This document shows positions 36,388-45,068 of a stretch of DNA of 64,000 nucleotides, in pieces. A program made the position numbers and the translations under genes. The stretch is taken from the NCBI GenBank assembly GCA_021325515.1, contig JAJPHC010000014.1, positions 1-64,000 on the forward strand, in the 5' to 3' direction. This DNA is from Acidobacteriota bacterium. GTDB lineage: Bacteria > Acidobacteriota > Thermoanaerobaculia > Gp7-AA8. The notes under the pieces were generated by a model. The model had not been told where the DNA came from and made no database searches. It saw only the letters and a list, made by a program, of their open reading frames with translations. How positions within the stretch are numbered: position 1 is the first letter of the stretch; each line of letters starts with the position of its first letter.

Positions 36388-36426
36388 ACAAGGCGTAGAA
36401 CAGGAGACCCGAGGTAAACCTCGGTC

Positions 36427-37085
36427 ATGGAAATCAGAAAACGGGCGCGCCTCCCGCACTGGGATATCGAACAAGGAACTTACTTCGTGACGTTCTGTCT
36501 GTTTGATGCCTTTCCTGCTGAAGAACGACGACACATCGAAGAACAACGCAAAGCACACATTGCGCTGATCGAGAAGGAGCGCGGACGTATGACGCCGGCC
36601 GAAGCCGCCGCCTTGAATCGGACCATTCGAACGGAGACAGAGAGGGTGCTGATCGTGGCGCCGGATCGTGTCTGATGAGGGACCCGAGAATTGCGGAGAT
36701 CGTCGCAAACGCGCTCGCTCACTTCGATGAGAAGCGGTATCTGCTTTACGCATGGGTGGTGATGCCGAATCACGCCCACCTCGTTCTCTCCCTCGCCGCG
36801 GGTGAGCGTATCGATCGCGTCATGCAGTCGATCAAGGGTTTCTCTTCACACACCGTCAATCGCCTGCTTGGACGGGCAGGATCGCTTTGGTTATCCGACT
36901 ACTTCGATCGTTCGATTCGGGGGGCGGAGCAGCTTGCTCGATGTATACGGTACGTAGAACGGAATCCCCTGAAGGCGGGAATGTGCGACTGGCCGTGGGT
37001 GCGGTCTCATTGGTCGCGCGTCGAGTCGCCGGGCGGGACGCCCGGTGACTGCGGACGAGACGTCCGCGCTCCTCGGTCGTCATAG
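36427..37085 (+). pseudogene. REP-associated tyrosine transposase (RAYT), frameshifted
   Basis: A Y1/HUH-type transposase of the REP-associated family, in two frames. The first part (36427-36675) begins MEIRKRARLPHWDIEQGTYF, a typical RAYT start. The second part (from about 36645 in the other frame) reads DRGAGSC, then LMRDPRIAEIVANALAHF, WVVMPNHAHLV (HUH motif NHAH), and LWLSDYFDRSIR with the candidate catalytic Tyr. Adding one G near 36650 would restore a single frame, so a one-base deletion is likely. The end runs into the right REP element. RAYTs are thought to mobilise REP sequences; this copy is probably inactive. Confidence 0.88.
37024..37073 (-). repeat. Right REP element of the RAYT locus
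   Basis: Reverse complement reads AGGAGCGCGGACGTCTCGTC followed by CGCAGTCACCGGG. It matches the left element in 45 of 50 positions and carries the same two-palindrome design. The outer core TGCGGACGAGACGTCCGC also occurs in the 68-bp array at 32.8 kb, linking the transposase locus to that repeat family. Confidence 0.85.
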
Positions 37086-37089
37086 AAAC

Positions 37090-37443
37090 ATGATCATTGC
37101 GGCGATTCTCTTTGCGGGACAGCGCAATATTTTCGAGTTTGTCGAGAAGGCGAAACCGGTCCGGAAAGTGGCGGCCGTGCGCACGGTGACGGCGGCTCCG
37201 CTTCCCCAACCATCCGCTGCACCCGCCGTTCCGGCCAGGCCGGCGCCTCCGCTCTTTCCCTATCGCTGCCTCGGCCGCTTCGGTCCCGACTCCGACCCGT
37301 TCGCCGTCTTCGAGGCCGGCGGCACGATCCTCAACGTCCGGCGAGGGCAGACGATCGATGACAAGTTCCTCGTGAAATCGATCGGAATCGAGAGCATCAC
37401 GATCGAAGTGGAGGGACAGGAGCAGCGGATTCCGATCGGATGA
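37090..37443 (+). CDS. Short GspC/PilP-like hypothetical protein
   Basis: A 117-residue protein. A hydrophobic start (MIIAAILFAGQRNIFEFVEK) is followed by a proline/alanine-rich linker (PLPQPSAAPAVPARPAPP) and a small beta domain (RCLGRFGPDSDPFAVFEAGG, NVRRGQTIDDKFLVKSIGIE). The last part resembles the HR/pilus-associated domain of GspC or PilP-type secretion proteins. The N-terminus is short for a membrane anchor and lies beside the RAYT right REP, so a 5' part could have been lost. Start ATG 37090. Function unknown. Confidence 0.6.
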   Translation: MIIAAILFAGQRNIFEFVEKAKPVRKVAAVRTVTAAPLPQPSAAPAVPARPAPPLFPYRCLGRFGPDSDPFAVFEAGGTILNVRRGQTIDDKFLVKSIGIESITIEVEGQEQRIPIG

Positions 37444-37480
37444 GGAATGAGCGGCGGAGGCGGGGAGTTACGACTCGCCG

Positions 37481-39064
37481 ATGCGCAAGTTATTTGCGTT
37501 AGTCGCGATCCTCTCGCTCCCTCTTCTTGCGAATGAACAGTCGGTCACCTCGCTGCAGGCCGGCTGGCAGATCGCGCGCACTCCGCTCTTCGACCACGGC
37601 CTTCATGGCGAAGGGCAGATCATCGCCGTGCTCGACACCGGCCTCGACTACGACAACTGTTTCTTCGCCGAGCCCGATGGCGCCGCGCCTCCGATCAACA
37701 CCGGCTCGCCATCCGGCGGCTTCGACTGGACGAACGTGATTCCATCGCGCCGCAAGGTGATCGCGTACGACTTCCTCTACTCCTGCGCGCAGTTCCCCGG
37801 CGCGCCCGATTGCGAGAATCCCTCCGATCCGAAGGCGTTCGACAACCAGGGACATGGGACGCACGCCGCAGCATCGGCCGCTGCGGATCGCGGCACGCCG
37901 ATCGTTCACGACTACGGCGATGCGATCGCGCCCGGCGCGAAGCTCGTGATTCAGGACGCAGGCCTCAGCGCCACGGACTTCTGTACGTCGCGCCCCGGCA
38001 TCGGCTGTCCCGTCAAGCTCACGCCGATCCTCGATCAGGCGTACAAGCAGGGAGCGCGCATTCACTCGAATTCATGGGGCGATCATGGCGCACCAACCGC
38101 GAGCTACTCGCAGGCGGCGCACGATCTCGACGCCTTCGTCTATTCGCATCCCGACATGCTCGTCGTCTTCAACACGGGCAACTATCAGACGACCGACAAT
38201 CCGCCCGCGAGCTCGCTCTCGTCGCCCGGTTGCGCGAAGAACTCGCTGCAGGTTGGCGGCACGCGCCAGCAGAATCGCGATGACGGAGTGCTGCCGAGCT
38301 ATTCGCTGCATGGTCCCGCGCGCGACGGCCGCATCAAGCCCGATGTGGTCGGTCCCGCGTTCGTTCTCGCGGGCGACACGGATGGCGATGTGACTTCGAA
38401 GAAGTGCGACATGAGCTACCAGGGCGGCACATCGTGGGCAGCGCCGACGATCGCCGGCGCCGCCGCGCTCGTGCGCCAGTACTACACCGACGGCTACTAT
38501 CCGAGCGGGTATCCGACACCTGCGGATCGCCGCACGCCGAGTGCCGCGCTGCTGAAAGCGACGATCATCTCGGCGGCGCGACAGGTGCCGCTGAAGTGGA
38601 CGCCCGCGGGCGACGTCGCCGCGCTGCCCGTTCCCTCGGTTGAACAGGGATGGGGCTTTCCGGTTCTTGATGACGCGCTCTACTTCCCCGGCGATCGGTC
38701 GAAGCTGCGCGTCGTCGAAGGGAGTGTCGCGCAGGGAGAGACCGCGACGCTCCGGCTGCAGGTGAATGCAGGGACTCCGCTGAAGGCCGTGCTGGTGTGG
38801 ACCGATCCTGCCGGCGCGGTGACGACAGGCACGTCGCCGAACCTCGTGAACGATCTCGATCTGCGCATCGGCGCACTGCCCGTGACCGCGGATCACACGA
38901 ACAATGTCGAAGTCCTCTCGATCGCCGCCCCCGCCTCGGGCATCTACGCGATCGACGTCACGGGCTATCGCCTGAATTCGGGCTCGCGGCAGGACTATGC
39001 GCTCGTGGTGACGGGCGACGTGTCGAGCGCGCCGGCGCTCCGCGCGCGCGCGGTGAGGCATTAG
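37481..39064 (+). CDS. Secreted subtilisin-like serine protease (S8)
   Basis: A 527-residue exported protease. A signal peptide (MRKLFALVAILSLPLLA) precedes the S8 domain. The catalytic triad is visible: Asp52 in AVLDTGLD, His125 in GHGTHAA, and Ser318 in GGTSWAAP, with the oxyanion Asn231 in FNTGN. After ~375 a beta-sandwich C-terminal domain (VVEGSVAQGETATLRLQVNA, then VLVWTDPAG and NDLDLRI) resembles the P-domain-like modules of bacterial subtilases. There is no obvious long propeptide. It lies 12 bp upstream of serS but is unlikely to be functionally linked. Probably degrades extracellular or periplasmic protein. Confidence 0.93.
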   Translation: MRKLFALVAILSLPLLANEQSVTSLQAGWQIARTPLFDHGLHGEGQIIAVLDTGLDYDNCFFAEPDGAAPPINTGSPSGGFDWTNVIPSRRKVIAYDFLYSCAQFPGAPDCENPSDPKAFDNQGHGTHAAASAAADRGTPIVHDYGDAIAPGAKLVIQDAGLSATDFCTSRPGIGCPVKLTPILDQAYKQGARIHSNSWGDHGAPTASYSQAAHDLDAFVYSHPDMLVVFNTGNYQTTDNPPASSLSSPGCAKNSLQVGGTRQQNRDDGVLPSYSLHGPARDGRIKPDVVGPAFVLAGDTDGDVTSKKCDMSYQGGTSWAAPTIAGAAALVRQYYTDGYYPSGYPTPADRRTPSAALLKATIISAARQVPLKWTPAGDVAALPVPSVEQGWGFPVLDDALYFPGDRSKLRVVEGSVAQGETATLRLQVNAGTPLKAVLVWTDPAGAVTTGTSPNLVNDLDLRIGALPVTADHTNNVEVLSIAAPASGIYAIDVTGYRLNSGSRQDYALVVTGDVSSAPALRARAVRH

Positions 39065-39076
39065 AATGCGCGCGCC

Positions 39077-40345
39077 ATGCTTGCACGTGAATACCTACGC
39101 GAACACGCCGACGACTATCGCGAGGCGCTGAAGCGCCGGGGCGCGAGCGTCGACATCGAGCGCTTCATCGAGATCGACGCCGACCGCCGCCGCACGATCG
39201 CGCGCGTCGAACAGCTCAAGAATCAGCGCAATGTCGCGTCGCAGGAAATCGCAGCGCTGAAGAAGAACAAAGAGGATGCGACCGCGCAGATCGAGGCGAT
39301 GAAGCGCGTCGGCGACGAGATCAAGGAGCTCGACGGCCGCCTGGCGCAGATCGAAGAAGAGCTGAGCAGTCTCGAACTGTATTTCCCCAACGTCCCACAC
39401 GAGAGCGTCCCCGTCGGCCCCGACGAGTCGGCGAATCGCGTGGAGCGCACGTGGGGCGAGAAGCCGAAGTTCAACTTCACTCCCAAGCCCCACTGGGACC
39501 TCGGCGCGGACCTCGGCATCATCGACTTCGATCGTGCGGCGAAGATCACGGGAACGCGCTTCGCGATCCTCTCCGGCGCCGGCGCGCAGCTCTCGCGCGC
39601 GCTGATGGCGTTCATGCTCGACACGCACACCGAGAAGGGCTACCGCGAGATCCTCACGCCCTTCATGGTGAACGCCGACTCGATGCGCGGCACAGGCCAG
39701 CTTCCGAAGTTCGAAGCCGATCTCTTCAAGCTCGCCGGCGAGAAGCAGTTCTATCTGATTCCGACGGCCGAAGTGCCGGTCACGAATCTCTATCGCGACG
39801 AGATCCTCGACGGCGCCACGCTCACGCAGTCGTTCTGCTCCTATTCGCCATGTTTCCGCAGCGAAGCGGGCGCCGCGGGGAAGGACACGCGCGGTCTGAT
39901 CCGCCAGCACCAGTTCGAGAAGGTCGAGCTCGTGAAGTTCACGACGCCGGAGAAATCGTGGGAAGAGCACGAACGCCTCACCAATGATGCGGAAGCGATT
40001 CTGCAGGCGCTGAATCTTCACTATCGCGTCGTCACCCTCTCCACCGGCGACATGGGTTTCACCTCGGCGAAGACCTACGACATCGAAGTGTGGCTGCCGG
40101 GACAGGATGCCTATCGCGAGATCTCCTCCTGCTCGAACTTCCTCGACTTCCAGGCGCGGCGCGCAAACATCCGCTACCGCGATGCGAACAAGAAAGTGCA
40201 GTTCGTGCACACGCTGAATGGCTCGGGACTGCCGCTGGGCAGGTCGCTGATCGCGGTGCTGGAGAACTACCAGCGCGAGGATGGATCGATCGAGATTCCG
40301 ACGGCGCTGCGGCAGTACATGAAGGGGAAGAGCGAGATTAGATAG
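39077..40345 (+). CDS. serS: Seryl-tRNA synthetase
   Basis: Class II synthetase of 422 residues. The N-terminal coiled-coil arm that grips tRNA-Ser spans about 25-105 ([16 protein letters not shown]). The catalytic core has [10 protein letters not shown], motif 2 with [20 protein letters not shown], and motif 3 [16 protein letters not shown]. The length is standard. Start ATG 39077. It is followed by a long nonamer inverted repeat that separates it from the convergent DUF4388-FHA gene. Confidence 0.97.
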   Translation: MLAREYLREHADDYREALKRRGASVDIERFIEIDADRRRTIARVEQLKNQRNVASQEIAALKKNKEDATAQIEAMKRVGDEIKELDGRLAQIEEELSSLELYFPNVPHESVPVGPDESANRVERTWGEKPKFNFTPKPHWDLGADLGIIDFDRAAKITGTRFAILSGAGAQLSRALMAFMLDTHTEKGYREILTPFMVNADSMRGTGQLPKFEADLFKLAGEKQFYLIPTAEVPVTNLYRDEILDGATLTQSFCSYSPCFRSEAGAAGKDTRGLIRQHQFEKVELVKFTTPEKSWEEHERLTNDAEAILQALNLHYRVVTLSTGDMGFTSAKTYDIEVWLPGQDAYREISSCSNFLDFQARRANIRYRDANKKVQFVHTLNGSGLPLGRSLIAVLENYQREDGSIEIPTALRQYMKGKSEIR

Positions 40346-40500
40346 GACGAATGGGACGGATGGGACGGATAGGACGGATGGGACCTATAGGACCTATAGG
40401 ACCTATAGGACCTATGGGCGGAGCGGGGCTTTTCAGGGCTTCTGCGCAGCGGTTCTGCCTATAGGTCCCATAGGTCCTATCCGTCCCATTCGTCCCATCC
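40343..40500. repeat. Nonamer inverted array between serS and FHA gene
   Basis: The left arm (about 40343-40417) has tandem nine-base words GGGACGGAT and then GGACCTATA. The right arm (40458-40500) has the complements, TATAGGTCCC and CCGTCCCAT. The two can fold around a ~40-nt loop. It begins at the serS stop and ends two bases before the stop of the convergent gene, so it can act as a two-way terminator. The same word family recurs at 60271-60625. Confidence 0.85.
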
Positions 40501-40501
40501 T

Positions 40502-41680
40502 TCAACTGAACAGGATCTGATACTGCAGGTCCGTCGCTCCCATCCTCACGCGATCGTTCTGCTTGAGCACCGCGTGGAAGATGCGGGTGTTGTTCACCCA
40601 GGTGCCGTTGCGGCTCTTGAGGTCTTCGATCACGTATCCCTCGGGGCCGCGATAGATCCGTGCGTGGAAGCCGGAGACGCCGAGGTCGGCGATGCGGATC
40701 GTGCTCTCGCGGTGGCGGCCGACGAGATACTCCGCTTCTGACAGCGGGATCACGGTTCCTTCGCCTTCTCCGTTGACGATCGTCAGTTGCGCGATGGTCG
40801 GCTTCACCACGTCGGCGTAGGAGAGATGCGCTTCGTCGGAGATCAGCAGGTTGGTGTCGTCGCGTTTCTCCGGGATCGACTCCGCCGCAACCGTCGCGTT
40901 GGTCTCGTTCGCCGCGGAGACCGGCCCGGTCTGGCGCACGGTCGCGTCTTCGTGTGCGTCATGGACTTCCTGCGGAATCGGCTCGATCAGCTTGCTCGCC
41001 AGCAGGCCGTAGACGATGCGGTAGACGTTGAACGGATCTTCTTCGGCGTCGTGACAGAGGTCTTCGAGCGTGCGCGCGGCGTTGATGAGAAAGAGAATCC
41101 GCCACTCGTCCGCCTTGAGCGTGATCTTCTCTTCGCTCGGATTGGCGACGACGCGATACACCGCCTTCTTGTCCGGCAGCAGTTGCAGGCACTGCTCCCA
41201 CTCTTCGATGCGGCGCGCGCCTTCCATGATCAGGTTCGACAGGTCGATGGAGATCGTCACTGCATAGTTCGGCAGGTCCATCTGTTCGGCGAAGGAGAAC
41301 GTCCCGCCGTTCCAGACGAAGGAGTCGTAGATGATCTCCGACACCTGAACCTTGAGGAAGTCCTGCAACTGGGTGCTGGTCAGGAAGCCCTGCTGGACGG
41401 CGATCTGTCCGAAGCGGCCTCCTTCGCTGCGCATCAACTGGTCGATGCGCGCGCAGTCGGCGGCGCCGATTTTTTTCTTTCGCAGCAGAATGGCGCCGAG
41501 GCGGAACTGCTCCTGGTTGGAGCCGGCGTAAACGAGCTCGCCCTGGTCGAAGAAGACCCACGTCTCGCGCGATTCGTTGCTGAGCGTGAGCGTACCGCTC
41601 TTGCGTGCCGTGTGCAGGAACGTCAGCACCTCCGGCAGTTTGAACGAGGCGAGACTCCCACTCAGGACGGCATCAGCCAT
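40502..41680 (-). CDS. DUF4388 (PATAN-like) and FHA domain protein
   Basis: A 392-residue cytoplasmic protein. The N-terminal ~240 residues hold a DUF4388/PATAN-type domain (LSGSLASFKLPEVLTFLHTA, SGTLTLSNESRETWVFFDQG), common in proteins of polarity, motility and response regulation. A charged linker follows. The C-terminal ~100 residues are an FHA domain (AEYLVGRHRESTIRI, VSGFHARIYR, DLKSRNGTWVN), which binds phosphothreonine. It could read the output of the TPR kinase at 17-19 kb, but they are not adjacent. It is divergent from the MFS gene across 35 bp. Confidence 0.9.
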   Translation of the reverse strand: MADAVLSGSLASFKLPEVLTFLHTARKSGTLTLSNESRETWVFFDQGELVYAGSNQEQFRLGAILLRKKKIGAADCARIDQLMRSEGGRFGQIAVQQGFLTSTQLQDFLKVQVSEIIYDSFVWNGGTFSFAEQMDLPNYAVTISIDLSNLIMEGARRIEEWEQCLQLLPDKKAVYRVVANPSEEKITLKADEWRILFLINAARTLEDLCHDAEEDPFNVYRIVYGLLASKLIEPIPQEVHDAHEDATVRQTGPVSAANETNATVAAESIPEKRDDTNLLISDEAHLSYADVVKPTIAQLTIVNGEGEGTVIPLSEAEYLVGRHRESTIRIADLGVSGFHARIYRGPEGYVIEDLKSRNGTWVNNTRIFHAVLKQNDRVRMGATDLQYQILFS

Positions 41681-41715
41681 TGCTCAATGGCCGGAGTTTA
41701 CAATGCGGCCGGATC

Positions 41716-42912
41716 ATGCAGACCAACAAATCTCACCATGCGGTAGCCGCCGGCTACCTCGGCTGGACTCTCGACGCCTTCGATTTCTTCGTGGTCACGT
41801 TCATGCTCGACGTGCTGGCGCAGCACTTCCACGTGACGAAGGGCCACATCATCAACACGTTGACCATCACGCTGTTCTTCCGTCCGGCCGGCGCGGTGAT
41901 CTTCGGTCTGCTGGCGGATCGCTACGGCCGGCGCGTGCCGCTGATGGCGAACGTCGTCTACTTCTCCCTGATCGAGCTTCTCTCCGGGTTCTCGCAGACC
42001 TACACGCAGTTCTTCATCCTCCGCGCGCTGTTCGGGATCGGGATGGGAGGCGAGTGGGGTGTCGGCGCCTCGCTGGCGATGGAGCAGGCGCCGCGCAAGT
42101 GGCGCGGTGTGCTGAGCGGAATCCTGCAGAGCGGTTACTCGTGCGGGTATCTCCTCGCTGCGCTGGCCGCCCGATTCGTCCTGCCCAATCCTCACCTCGG
42201 CTGGCGCTGGATGTTCTGGCTCGGTGCTCTCCCTGCGCTGCTGGCCCTCTACATCCGCTTCGGCGTGCCGGAGTCGAAGGCCTGGGAGGAACACCGCGCG
42301 GGAACGCTGCGCGAGATGCGCGACGCCGTGCGCGGCCATGGCGCGACGTTCGCCTATCTCGTGCTGCTGATGACGTTCATGATGTTCCTCTCCCACGGAA
42401 CGCAGGATCTCTATCCCGATTTTCTGAAGGAGTCGCGGCACATCGCGGCGAAGACGGTGCCGGCGGTGATCATCATCATGAACATCGGCGCGATTGTGGG
42501 AGCGGTCATCTTCGGCCAGCTCTCGCAGCGCATCGGCCGCCGTTACAGCATGATCGCGGCGATGATGCTCTCCCTCGCCACGATTCCCTTCTGGTCGTTC
42601 GGAGGAACGCTCGGTCTGCTGATGATCGCGGCGTTCGTGATGCAGATGGGTGTGCAGGGCGCCTGGGGCATCATCCCCGTGCATCTCAACGAGCTCGCGC
42701 CCGATTCCGTCCGCGGGCTCATCCCCGGCCTCGCCTATCAGTTCGGAATTCTCATCGCCTCGCCGGTGAACACGATTCAGCACAAGCTGCGCGATCTCTT
42801 CGGCTACTCATGGGCCCTGGCGGGATTCGAGATCATGACGATCCTCGTGCTGACGATCGTGTTGCTCAGCGGGCGCGAGGAAATGGGGAAGTCGTTCCAC
42901 TCGGGGGATTGA
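41716..42912 (+). CDS. MFS transporter, sugar/carboxylate-type
   Basis: A 398-residue major facilitator with about 12 helices. The signature loop LADRYGRRVPL lies between helices 2 and 3, with the related loop QRIGRRYSM in the second half. The start MQTNKSHHAVAAGYLGWTLD, with the segment WTLDAFDFFVVTF, is like the sialate/lactate (SHS/NanT-like) carboxylate symporters, so an organic acid substrate is likely but not shown. ATG 41716 is chosen because 12 in-frame upstream codons lie in the divergent gene's leader. It converges on the YeiH gene, 14 bp away. Confidence 0.9.
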   Translation: MQTNKSHHAVAAGYLGWTLDAFDFFVVTFMLDVLAQHFHVTKGHIINTLTITLFFRPAGAVIFGLLADRYGRRVPLMANVVYFSLIELLSGFSQTYTQFFILRALFGIGMGGEWGVGASLAMEQAPRKWRGVLSGILQSGYSCGYLLAALAARFVLPNPHLGWRWMFWLGALPALLALYIRFGVPESKAWEEHRAGTLREMRDAVRGHGATFAYLVLLMTFMMFLSHGTQDLYPDFLKESRHIAAKTVPAVIIIMNIGAIVGAVIFGQLSQRIGRRYSMIAAMMLSLATIPFWSFGGTLGLLMIAAFVMQMGVQGAWGIIPVHLNELAPDSVRGLIPGLAYQFGILIASPVNTIQHKLRDLFGYSWALAGFEIMTILVLTIVLLSGREEMGKSFHSGD

Positions 42913-42926
42913 TTCGGTCTGCAGCA

Positions 42927-43811
42927 TCAGACCGTGTGCAGTACCGCGTACAACGACACGGTCGAGATTGCGATCCACAGCAGCACGCCGAGGACGAGCG
43001 GTTTCACGCCGACCGCGGCGAGGCTCTTGCGCGAGAGGCCCGCGCCGATCAGGAACAGCGTGATCGTCAGGCCGATCTTCGCTGCGCTCACCGCATAGCC
43101 CCAGGCCGGCACGTTCACATACGTGCGGATCAGCGAGGCCACGAGAAACCAGAGGATGAACCAGGGAATCGTGATCTTCGCCGACTTGCGGCGGAACGCC
43201 GCAGCGGTGCCGAGTGTCAGCGGCACGATCCACAGCGCGCGCGTCAGCTTCACGGTCGTTGCGATCTGCAGCGCCTCTGCGCCGTAGCTCTTCGCGGCGC
43301 CGACGACGGAGCTCGTGTCATGAATCGCGATCGCGGACCAGACGCCGAACTGCGTCTGCGTCATCGCGAAATGATGCCCGATCACCGGAAAGACGAAGAG
43401 CGCGATCGAGTTGAGGATGAAGACGGTGCCCAGCGAGACGGACATCTCTTCGTCGGACGCATTCAGCACGGGGCCGACTGCGGCGATCGCGCTGCCGCCG
43501 CAGATCGCGGTACCCGACGAGATCAGATGCGAGGTCGTGCGTGCGATCTTCAGCGCGCGTCCGATCACGAAGCCGAGGGCGAGCGTCCCGATGATCGTCG
43601 CGATCGTGAAGAGAATGCCGGTGCGTCCGGCGGCGACGACCTTCTGCAGATCCATGCCGAAGCCGAGGCCGACGACCGAGGCCTGAAGGAGATACTTCGT
43701 CAGTTTGGCGGACTTCTTCGCGAACGGATTTCCGACGGTCAGCGCGATGACGATGCCTAGGAGCAGCGCGCCGGGCGGCGAGGTGAAGAACTCGAAGACT
43801 GCGCGAATCAC
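42927..43811 (-). CDS. YeiH-family (UPF0324) putative sulfate exporter
   Basis: A 294-residue membrane protein with about ten helices. Family landmarks include VVGLGFGMDLQKV, ISSGTAICGGSAIAAVGPV and HDTSSVVGAAKSYG. The family is annotated as putative sulfate exporters, but biochemical evidence is thin. The start is GTG 43811, which overlaps the preceding hydrolase stop (GTGA), so the two genes are translationally coupled. No sulfur-metabolism genes are adjacent. Confidence 0.9.
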   Translation of the reverse strand: MIRAVFEFFTSPPGALLLGIVIALTVGNPFAKKSAKLTKYLLQASVVGLGFGMDLQKVVAAGRTGILFTIATIIGTLALGFVIGRALKIARTTSHLISSGTAICGGSAIAAVGPVLNASDEEMSVSLGTVFILNSIALFVFPVIGHHFAMTQTQFGVWSAIAIHDTSSVVGAAKSYGAEALQIATTVKLTRALWIVPLTLGTAAAFRRKSAKITIPWFILWFLVASLIRTYVNVPAWGYAVSAAKIGLTITLFLIGAGLSRKSLAAVGVKPLVLGVLLWIAISTVSLYAVLHTV

Positions 43812-44458
43812 TGGACGTTCGTGCGGAAGAAATCGAGCGTCATCCGCCACGCATCGGCTGCAGCCTCCGCGTTGTAAACCTCGGGACGCGTGTCGTTGAG
43901 GAACGCGTGGTCGGCGTTCGGATACGACTTGAACTGCACGTTCTTCCCCATCGACTGCAGTTTCGCGGCGAGCTCGCGCTCGCTGGCATCGAGACCTTTG
44001 TCGTTCTCGCCGGTGATGAGGATCAGCGGCGCCTTCAGGTTGTTCCAGTTCGTGTCGACCTTCTTGAAACCGCCGTAGAAGCTGACGGCCGCGCCGGCGT
44101 TCGCGTCGCGTGTCGCGACGAACTTCGCGAGGCCGCCGCCCATGCAGAAGCCGACGACGCCGTAGGTCTTCGAGGTGCACTCCGGACGTGAGAGCAGGTA
44201 GGCGCCTGCGGCCGCGATCTCGTTTGCGGCGCGCTCGGCATCGAGCTCCATCAGCATCTTGCCTGCGGCGTCGGGCGAGGTCGTCGTCTTGCCGTGGTAG
44301 AGGTCGGGAGCGCAGGCGAGAAACCCTTCCGCCGCGAAGCGATCGCAGAGATCTTCGATGTGCCGGACGAGTCCCCACCACTCCTGAATGACGACGACGG
44401 CAGGTCCTTTGCCGGACGGAGGTGTCGCGAGATAGCCGAGCTCGATGCGCTGTCCCAT
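43808..44458 (-). CDS. Dienelactone hydrolase family protein
   Basis: A 216-residue alpha/beta hydrolase. Nucleophile Cys in GVVGFCMGGGLAKF, Asp likely in ITGENDKGLD, His in YPNADHAFLND; this Cys-type triad is the DLH signature. QEWWGLVRHIEDLCDRFA is also typical. Family members hydrolyse dienelactone, but many act on other lactones or esters. The start is ATG 44458 (MGQRIELGY); an upstream in-frame extension is repeat DNA. It is coupled to the YeiH gene by a four-base overlap. Confidence 0.9.
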   Translation of the reverse strand: MGQRIELGYLATPPSGKGPAVVVIQEWWGLVRHIEDLCDRFAAEGFLACAPDLYHGKTTTSPDAAGKMLMELDAERAANEIAAAGAYLLSRPECTSKTYGVVGFCMGGGLAKFVATRDANAGAAVSFYGGFKKVDTNWNNLKAPLILITGENDKGLDASERELAAKLQSMGKNVQFKSYPNADHAFLNDTRPEVYNAEAAADAWRMTLDFFRTNVQ

Positions 44459-44502
44459 GGCGCGGGATTGTAATACGAGGGAGAGGGCGAGGGCTGAGGG
44501 CT

Positions 44503-44625
44503 GTGCTGAGTGCCGAGTGCTGAGTGCTGAGTGCTGAGTGAAGAATGATGAATCAAGGGCGCAGGGGCTTTCTGACTCAGCACTCAGCACTCAGCACTCA
44601 GCACTCGTCACTCGTCACTCGTCAC
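44503..44625. repeat. Heptamer GCTGAGT inverted array in a divergent promoter region
   Basis: GAGTGCTGAGTGCTGAGTGC then TGAGT (44515-44539) pairs perfectly over 25 bp with ACTCAGCACTCAGCACTCAG then CACTC (44575-44599), around a 35-nt loop. Extra GTCACTC words continue to about 44625. The array sits in the 211-bp gap between the divergent dienelactone hydrolase gene and the small zinc-ribbon gene, inside their leaders or promoters. Confidence 0.85.
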
Positions 44626-44669
44626 TCTGTGACATTTCGGGCGTGAGCTTCGTATAGTGATGAGGAGAG

Positions 44670-44918
44670 ATGGATAAGGACCAGCTCGTCGCGCTCGCGA
44701 GGAGGGCACGTTGCCCGCGATGTGACCTCAACAAGACGGTCGGTGCCGCGCTCTGCCGTACGTGCCGGAGCAAGCTGCCGGCGCAGATGCGTGCTGCGCT
44801 CGAAGCAAACACGCGGCACGACAGCTTCACCGTGAACCGCGCGCTGCGCGCCGCCGCGAACTACTTCAACGTGCACTTCCAGTCGATCCGCAACTTCGGC
44901 GGCGGGAAGAAGCGGTGA
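44670..44918 (+). CDS. Small zinc-ribbon protein, 82 residues
   Basis: A hypothetical protein with two CxxC pairs (RARCPRCDLNK and ALCRTCRSK) spaced like a zinc ribbon, followed by a basic, mostly helical tail (AALEANTRHDSFTVNRALRA, ending FGGGKKR). It may bind RNA or DNA. ATG 44670 is preceded by GAGGAGAG at a good distance. It is divergent from the dienelactone hydrolase gene, with the heptamer array between them. No named family recognised. Confidence 0.6.
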   Translation: MDKDQLVALARRARCPRCDLNKTVGAALCRTCRSKLPAQMRAALEANTRHDSFTVNRALRAAANYFNVHFQSIRNFGGGKKR

Positions 44919-45027
44919 TGTTTTTGGGGCGCTGGTGCGCGTGGTGATGGTCTAACGTTTCGCTACACCACCGAGCGCGAGCGGAGCCCTGGCGGCTGTG
45001 GGGACAGGCCGCGGCCGCATCACAAAC

Positions 45028-45066
45028 TCACCCAGCGCCCCAGTACCCCAGCGCCCCAGCGCCCCG
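45028..45066. repeat. AGCGCCCC octamer repeat
   Basis: Tandem CAGCGCCCC/CAGTACCCC words downstream of the zinc-ribbon gene and next to the stop of the VWA-N protein gene. Related words occur at 3287-3303 and, complemented, at 13092-13115. The rest of 44919-45068 shows no gene. Confidence 0.6.
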
Positions 45067-45068
45067 AA

